A stretch of DNA of 36,563 bases from a virus, in the IMG/VR virus record IMGVR_UViG_3300008113_000531, positions 1-36,563 of that record, one strand, 5' to 3'. The notes under the pieces are model-generated. The model was not told the origin of the DNA and did not search any database. It saw only the letters and a program-made list of their open reading frames with translations. Below are positions 32,564-36,563 of the stretch, piece after piece. How positions within the stretch are numbered: the first letter of the stretch is position 1; every line of letters starts with the position of its first letter. Both the position numbers and the translations under genes were made by a program.

Positions 32564-32804
32564 TGAGATCTGCAAGTGTGTGTTGACTGATAAGAATATT
32601 CTTTCCAATTTCAAATAATCCGACACCACCGATTAGATCTTTAATACTTGCATGGATTTCCACATCGCCATCTGCGGTCATGCTGGACACAACAAATTCC
32701 TCAATGAGTCCATTTTCAACCTGTGTGCGCAAGTGATCCAAGACTTCTAATAAGTCATTTTTTAGTTTTTTCTTGCTACGGTCATTAATACTGATTACTT
32801 CCAT
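32556..32804 (-). CDS. Small acidic phage protein, unknown function
   Basis: An 82-residue protein starting MEVISINDRSKKKLKNDLLE, with a long N-terminal helix, then VSSMTADGDVEIHASIKDL and GGVGLFEIGKNILISQ. The hydrophobic Gly-rich segment is too short and too polar for a membrane anchor. I cannot name a family. The start follows a strong AGAGGAG ribosome binding site and a TTGACA-N17-TATACT promoter, whose -35 box begins immediately after the IF-1 stop codon. It is the first gene of a two-gene unit and overlaps the next gene by eight bases. Confidence 0.75.
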   Translation of the reverse strand: MEVISINDRSKKKLKNDLLEVLDHLRTQVENGLIEEFVVSSMTADGDVEIHASIKDLIGGVGLFEIGKNILISQHTLADLND

Positions 32805-32826
32805 ATGGATTCTCCTCTATGGATAT

Positions 32827-32855
32827 AGTATAACACCTAAAGGCTTAGATGTCAA
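32827..32855 (-). promoter_or_regulatory. Host-type promoter for the 82-residue gene
   Basis: TTGACA (32850-32855) and TATACT (32827-32832), minus strand, spacer 17. The -35 begins right after the IF-1 TGA. The leader is about 16 bases with AGAGGAG. Confidence 0.75.
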
Positions 32856-33071
32856 TCACAGTCTGTAGGTGATTCGACCTTTGGATAAATCATAAGGGCT
32901 CATTTCTACTCGAACTCTATCGCCCATGATGATTTTGATTTTATTTTGGCGCAGTCGTCCATTGGTGTAGCAAGTGATAACGTGTCCATTTTCCAAAGTA
33001 ACACGAAACATGTTACCCGGCAGAACTTCGGAGATGGCACCTTCCAACTCGATTAAATCTTCTTTGCTCAT
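32856..33071 (-). CDS. infA: Translation initiation factor IF-1 homologue
   Basis: A 71-residue OB-fold protein matching bacterial IF-1 nearly end to end: [19 protein letters not shown] (1-19), [12 protein letters not shown] (21-32), GDRVRVEM (50-57) and [14 protein letters not shown] (58-71). IF-1 binds the A site of the 30S subunit next to helix 44 and works with IF-2 and IF-3 in start selection. The family length is about 72, so it is complete, though it ends at the Arg-Leu without the usual extra basic residues. The hIsGk(M/I)RxNxI segment is more diverged here ([15 protein letters not shown]). The ATG overlaps the stop of the AbrB-like gene as ATGA. As a phage gene it may bias host ribosomes to phage messages; that is inference. 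Confidence 0.93.
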   Translation of the reverse strand: MSKEDLIELEGAISEVLPGNMFRVTLENGHVITCYTNGRLRQNKIKIIMGDRVRVEMSPYDLSKGRITYRL

Positions 33072-33235
33072 ACTTTTTTGATGACCATTGCACCGTCGGT
33101 GACTTCAATGTGCATGGTGTCACCTTCTTTCCATCCTTGCTGTTCGCAGATTTCGGGAGGGATTTTGAATATAACATTATCCGGGTCTCCCGGAATGTCT
33201 TCAAATAGTTCTTCAACTAGGTAAGTTTTACTCAT
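33068..33235 (-). CDS. AbrB/MazE-like 55-residue DNA-binding protein
   Basis: A 55-residue protein with the swapped-hairpin pattern of the SpoVT-AbrB group: [19 protein letters not shown] (21-39), then [16 protein letters not shown] at the end. These usually dimerise and bind DNA as small regulators or antitoxins; no toxin partner is adjacent, IF-1 being the next gene. I recall similar short proteins from marine T4-like phages. The start follows a TTGACT-N17-TATAAT promoter with the -10 box exactly six bases from the ATG and no Shine-Dalgarno, so the message is probably leaderless. The stop overlaps IF-1 as ATGA, making an AbrB-like/IF-1 operon that might be autoregulated. Confidence 0.82.
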   Translation of the reverse strand: MSKTYLVEELFEDIPGDPDNVIFKIPPEICEQQGWKEGDTMHIEVTDGAMVIKKV

Positions 33236-33241
33236 ACTGCC

Positions 33242-33270
33242 ATTATATGATCTATTGCGATGTAAGTCAA
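33242..33270 (-). promoter_or_regulatory. Host-type promoter for the AbrB-like/IF-1 unit, -10 box six bases from the ATG
   Basis: TTGACT (33265-33270) and TATAAT (33242-33247), minus strand, spacer 17, then six bases to the ATG at 33235. No Shine-Dalgarno is present. Confidence 0.75.
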
Positions 33271-33279
33271 ATTAAATGG

Positions 33280-34899
33280 TTATATTTTTATTCTAGTTCT
33301 AGGATACACTTGTCCAGATGTTGGTCTTAAGAAATAATCTGGTTTTGGATAAACACCGCCACTAACTGGTCGTTCTTGTTTGTGTGCAAGAAAACGGTTT
33401 GGGCTATTGATCAAATCGTATACATCAGACAATCCATTATTATTGTCGAACACTTGATTTTGTTTAGCAGTGGCAATGAGATAACTTCTTGCTTGATCAT
33501 TGTTCATAGAAGGATACATTTCTAATGCACAGGCCAGCACTCCACACACTTGAGGACTGGCCATGCTGGTACCACTGTAAATATCTTGTGTATATGATGC
33601 ATTGCGACTGTCGGCGACGCCACCACTGTTCACACTGCTTTGTATTCCTGATCCGGGTGCCCAAATATCGATTCTAGCGCCTCTGTTACTGAAGCCGGAT
33701 TTTCTATCTGTGGTTGTATTATCAATAGATCCTACACATATGGTTGCAAGACTCAGGTCTGGTCTAACAGCGCCGCCCGGTGTTCCAAGATCACTGGTAT
33801 ATATTTGTTCGTTGCCTATTACAGCCACATAATTGTTCCAGTCTGCATCGTTTGGTAGCCCTAGCGTTGCTGACTCATTTCCGGCGGCACCTACAACAAT
33901 TATACCCTCGGCAATACAATCAACGATATCCTGTTCTGTGGCTGCATTTCTAGAAGGAACAACTAAAAAATCTCTCCCTTCGGCTCTAACTGTTATCAAA
34001 CCGTAAGTGGCTAGTTGGGCAACAGTAAATGGCCCATCTACAAGTGTGCCTCTGTAATTAACTTGAAGAATAGCACCAATAGTCATGAATCTATAAAATC
34101 CCCAACTGTTATTTGTTATAGTTGGATTGCGTCTTCCTGTGGCAGGGTTAATTGGTTTGTCACGATGAAACAGTCTGACCCAATCATATAAAGTGTTAAC
34201 AATATTACCGTTGGGATTTGTACTGTAGGGATTTATATTATAAATGTTTGCTGACCTAGCCCACCCTTGTGTGTTGCCGCAGGCCGTACCTGCAACGTGT
34301 GCGCCGTGATTATTATCGGCCTCGGCACCGGTGCCTGTGTAGGGAGTATAGACGTAAGGTTGGGTCAAAAACGGTGCATACCAATTGTATTGTATTACCC
34401 GAGATCCACCAGTGCCATCACTGTTAACAGCATACTCTGGATGTGCTGGATTAAAGTGTCCGTCTACTATAACAACGTCAACATTTCTACCCTGTGTGGT
34501 AACGCTGATAGTGGCATTTATATTTGAGGTTCCATCGGACCCCCAATTTGCTCGTTGTTCGCCTTCTACACAACGTAGCAGTCCCCAATTTCTGTAAGCA
34601 GAACTCAATGCTCCGCTTTTATTAAAATTACCTGTTTGTGTATAACTAGGTCTAACAACAAGGCCTTGTTCCTGGGGAGTTAATTCTGCAAACATCACTC
34701 TTGAATCTTTTTTTAATTCTTCGGCTTCTGCATCACTTAACATATAGTGTGTGTTGCGACTTATTTCACGTCTATTGACGCACTCAACTGCTCTATTGGG
34801 AATATACAAACTGCCACCTGGTGTTTCCATATCCTCATAGAAAGCATCTAGGTCATCTTTATTTTTTAAAGTGACAATGTATTCTTTTAAATCGCTCAT
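33280..34899 (-). CDS. Subtilisin-like serine protease (S8) in the virion gene block
   Basis: A 539-residue protease with the full S8 triad: Asp146 in VVIVDGHFNP, His198 in NNHGAHVAGT, and Ser445 in YSGTSMASPQ, plus the oxyanion Asn341 in GAAGNES. Residues about 5-75 (KEYIVTLKNKDDLDAFYEDM and following) resemble an I9-type propeptide, which would need self-removal. There is no signal peptide. The C-terminal 40 residues are a Pro/Tyr/Arg-rich tail with PxSGxVYPxPxYFLRP repeats, perhaps a virion anchor. It is read two bases after the upstream fibre-like gene and so is probably made late. Possible roles are processing of tail proteins or digestion of host surface proteins at entry. Confidence 0.92.
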   Translation of the reverse strand: MSDLKEYIVTLKNKDDLDAFYEDMETPGGSLYIPNRAVECVNRREISRNTHYMLSDAEAEELKKDSRVMFAELTPQEQGLVVRPSYTQTGNFNKSGALSSAYRNWGLLRCVEGEQRANWGSDGTSNINATISVTTQGRNVDVVIVDGHFNPAHPEYAVNSDGTGGSRVIQYNWYAPFLTQPYVYTPYTGTGAEADNNHGAHVAGTACGNTQGWARSANIYNINPYSTNPNGNIVNTLYDWVRLFHRDKPINPATGRRNPTITNNSWGFYRFMTIGAILQVNYRGTLVDGPFTVAQLATYGLITVRAEGRDFLVVPSRNAATEQDIVDCIAEGIIVVGAAGNESATLGLPNDADWNNYVAVIGNEQIYTSDLGTPGGAVRPDLSLATICVGSIDNTTTDRKSGFSNRGARIDIWAPGSGIQSSVNSGGVADSRNASYTQDIYSGTSMASPQVCGVLACALEMYPSMNNDQARSYLIATAKQNQVFDNNNGLSDVYDLINSPNRFLAHKQERPVSGGVYPKPDYFLRPTSGQVYPRTRIKI

Positions 34900-34901
34900 T
34901 G

Positions 34902-36563
34902 TTATGCCTCTAGTTGTACTAAGGTCAACGTTACTTGAATAGTGGCTACTCCGCTACCTTTGTTTTTTACAGAAGCGTAGATAGTAGTAGCCGCAGGAGT
35001 GTCTCCGTTGAATCCTAGGGTAGCAGGAGTAAACGATACAGTTTGATTAAGAGAGGTTGTAATTACTTCTGCAATAACACCTGTACCCGGTAACGGATCT
35101 GTAGTTTCTAATCTTGATGCATCGGCTGTTCTTGCGGCAGCAGTGGTGTACAGTCTTACCCATGCAGGAATCTCAACAGTCATACCTAGTAACGCATAAG
35201 TTTTAAATCCAGTTATAGATATATTTCCAGTTGCATCGATTGCCAATGCTCCTGTGGTTGCAGATGCAGTAGTCCTTGAACCTAAGCCAGTGCCACCACC
35301 GCCCGACACAGTGGTAAATGAAAAACTGCCAGCGCCGTTGGTAGTCAATACTTGTCCAGCAGATCCGTCTGTAATTCCAAGGTCGGTTAATTGTGTTGGA
35401 ATAATATTAGTAATATCAGTAAGATCGCCAATGTCTTCGGCTATGTTTGGCAAGTTCGTTAAGTCAACAAAACTACCACTGAACAATGCTGGTTTGTTTG
35501 TTAAGTCAGCATAACTACCACTGAACAATGTTGGCTTGTTTGTTAAGTCAGCATAACTACCACTGAACAATGTTGGCTTATTAATTAAATTATTATAATC
35601 GCTTGTTAATACACTTGTGCCGGTACTGTTAATAATGTCGCCGCTTGCTGGCAATCTTAGTCGACCGTCAGTTTCAAAAATCCATTGCTTTTGCGACGGA
35701 CCTACATTAGTAACAACTGCTACAATTCTATCAGAGGTCAATGTAACTGATTCTAAATCAGTTACGGAGTATATAGAAATACCAGTGTCTTTGGCCCAGT
35801 TAGAGTAAATGTTTAATTCGTCTGTGGCTCCTTCGACTTCGGGCGTTATTGCTCTGCCTACAGTGATAGAATTTAAACTGGTATTGCCACGGAACAACAC
35901 ATCATCTAATGTGTCAGAGCCGCTGACTGCACTCACTGAAACTAGTGTGAATTTTTCATTTGGTGCATCCCAAGAAATAACCTGTCCGCCTTGAGGATTT
36001 CCTAATTCAAACGGCAAACCATCGATGGTTGGGTTTCCGGTTCTAACTCCCTGAGCATCAACAGGTCCTATCAACCCACCTGCTACTACACCTCTCAAAT
36101 TTCCAGAAACGACTGTGGCATTGATAGTGCCAGTGATATTAATATCACCCGTTCCAACAATGTCATTGCCGCCTAGGCTTAAATTACCGCCCAGAGTTGG
36201 GGAAGCGTCATCTTGTACTGATAGTATACCTACGCCATCGCCCTCTAGGCCCACAGTGTAGATCTCTTTTAACATTACATCAAGTTTTCTCAGCGATTCG
36301 CCAGTGCCTTCGCGTTGCACAGATTTAGCAATCATAAAACCTGTACCGTCGGTTAATTCTAGAACGGCTCCGTCTACACTGGCTGAAATTGTAAAGTTGT
36401 CAGCATCGACGATCTGTTTAACGTAAAAAATAGCGTTAGTAGGAACACCGCCAAATGCAGTATTGTTACCCTCGGATTGAAATAATAATGCTTGACCAAG
36501 TCTTAAATTTGTAGTGTCACCTTGGAGATAATTAGTGTCTGCACTAGTACTGACTACGGCTGT
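34902..36563 (-). CDS. Fibre-like structural protein, 5' end outside the window
   Basis: At least 553 codons; the frame stays open to the right edge, and the codons beyond the first internal ATG at 36335 look coding (FYVKQIVDADNFTISASVDG), so the true start is outside. A docking-type motif (REGTGESLRKLDVMLKEIY) lies just after that ATG, followed by beta-rich shaft (GGNDIVGTGDINITGTIN), then tandem 14-residue repeats ending in YADLTNKPTLF, then a Gly-rich linker (SGGGGTGLGS) and a C-terminal domain of about 110 residues (YALLGMTVEIPAWVRLYTTA). Similar YxDLTNKP repeats are common in marine phage fibres. It precedes the protease gene by two bases. Confidence 0.82.
   Translation of the reverse strand, partial: TAVVSTSADTNYLQGDTTNLRLGQALLFQSEGNNTAFGGVPTNAIFYVKQIVDADNFTISASVDGAVLELTDGTGFMIAKSVQREGTGESLRKLDVMLKEIYTVGLEGDGVGILSVQDDASPTLGGNLSLGGNDIVGTGDINITGTINATVVSGNLRGVVAGGLIGPVDAQGVRTGNPTIDGLPFELGNPQGGQVISWDAPNEKFTLVSVSAVSGSDTLDDVLFRGNTSLNSITVGRAITPEVEGATDELNIYSNWAKDTGISIYSVTDLESVTLTSDRIVAVVTNVGPSQKQWIFETDGRLRLPASGDIINSTGTSVLTSDYNNLINKPTLFSGSYADLTNKPTLFSGSYADLTNKPALFSGSFVDLTNLPNIAEDIGDLTDITNIIPTQLTDLGITDGSAGQVLTTNGAGSFSFTTVSGGGGTGLGSRTTASATTGALAIDATGNISITGFKTYALLGMTVEIPAWVRLYTTAAARTADASRLETTDPLPGTGVIAEVITTSLNQTVSFTPATLGFNGDTPAATTIYASVKNKGSGVATIQVTLTLVQLEA
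35459..35584 (-). repeat. Three tandem 42-bp repeats in the fibre-like gene
   Basis: Units at 35459-35500, 35501-35542 and 35543-35584, each encoding a 14-residue repeat of the form (L)FSGSYADLTNKP. Units 2 and 3 are nearly identical in DNA, unit 1 differs at a few positions, and partial copies flank them. Such arrays can gain or lose units by slippage. Confidence 0.85.

Noticed and set aside
33013-33216. A 67-codon minus-strand frame overlapping the AbrB-like and IF-1 genes
   Set aside because: It lies across two recognisable genes in another frame, has odd composition, and has no promoter or ribosome binding site of its own.
33068-33235. The AbrB-like protein as an antitoxin of a toxin-antitoxin pair
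   Set aside because: The adjacent coupled gene is IF-1, not a toxin, and no small toxin-like frame is next to it.
1-36563. tRNA genes, CRISPR arrays, insertion sequences, integrase or attachment sites
   Set aside because: Reading intergenic gaps showed no cloverleaf-like sequences or regular spaced repeats, and no transposase or integrase motifs were seen. A covariance-model search was not possible here.

Overview
The window looks like part of the genome of a T4-like (contractile-tailed) double-stranded DNA phage of an aquatic bacterium. The evidence is T4-type late promoter motifs (xxTAAATA) in front of tail and fibre genes, a gp30-type ATP-dependent DNA ligase, structural proteins sharing an NDGTGDxLR-type N-terminal module typical of marine T4-like phages, and dense gene packing with ATGA or TAATG stop/start overlaps. 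The host cannot be named from this sequence. No photosystem genes, integrase, transposase, tRNA or CRISPR array were seen.

Layout from left to right. (1) 1-14258, minus strand: a late tail/fibre block with a very large fibre (2730 aa), four more structural proteins and a small conserved protein. A new gene with its own host-type promoter begins at the left edge. (2) 14329-14966, plus strand: a zinc-ribbon protein and a histone-H1-like basic protein, both behind late-type motifs. (3) 14963-17534, minus strand: a host-promoter-driven group with a QueD/PTPS-like protein, a small membrane protein, a GT-A-like glycosyltransferase, a second small membrane protein and a UvsE-type UV-damage endonuclease. 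(4) 17606-19722, minus strand: a late fibre gene and a Rossmann-like protein. (5) 19805-23658, plus strand: an inverted pair of fibre genes (a repetitive fibre and a LamG plus Calx-beta adhesin) whose late promoter is divergent from that of region 4. (6) 23655-33235, minus strand: a compact early/metabolic block with a lysine-rich unknown protein, WYL_2-like protein, ClpP, metallophosphoesterase, short UDP-glucose-dehydrogenase-like protein, DNA ligase, translation initiation factor IF-1 and an AbrB-like protein, among several unknowns. (7) 33280-36563, minus strand: a subtilisin-like protease and a fibre-like protein that runs off the right edge.

The most striking feature is the transcription and translation architecture. 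Eight host-like promoters have a TTGACA-type -35 (seven exact, one TTGACT), a 17- or 18-base spacer and a TATAAT-like -10. In four of them the -10 box is exactly six bases from the ATG, which puts the predicted transcription start on the start codon, and these four genes have no Shine-Dalgarno sequence. Three late-type motifs sit five or seven bases from an ATG, again with no Shine-Dalgarno. Genes whose promoters lie further upstream all have a purine-rich ribosome binding site. The phage therefore appears to use two initiation modes, leaderless and leadered, in both its early and late programmes, and it encodes its own IF-1, itself in a leaderless-type operon.

Functionally the window combines host attachment (at least seven fibre or adhesin genes with beta-helix, Ig-like, chitin-binding-like, LamG and Calx-beta-like modules), proteolysis (ClpP and subtilisin), DNA repair (UvsE and ligase), sugar and pterin chemistry, and translation takeover (IF-1). 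All function calls come from motif recognition by eye; no database search was run.
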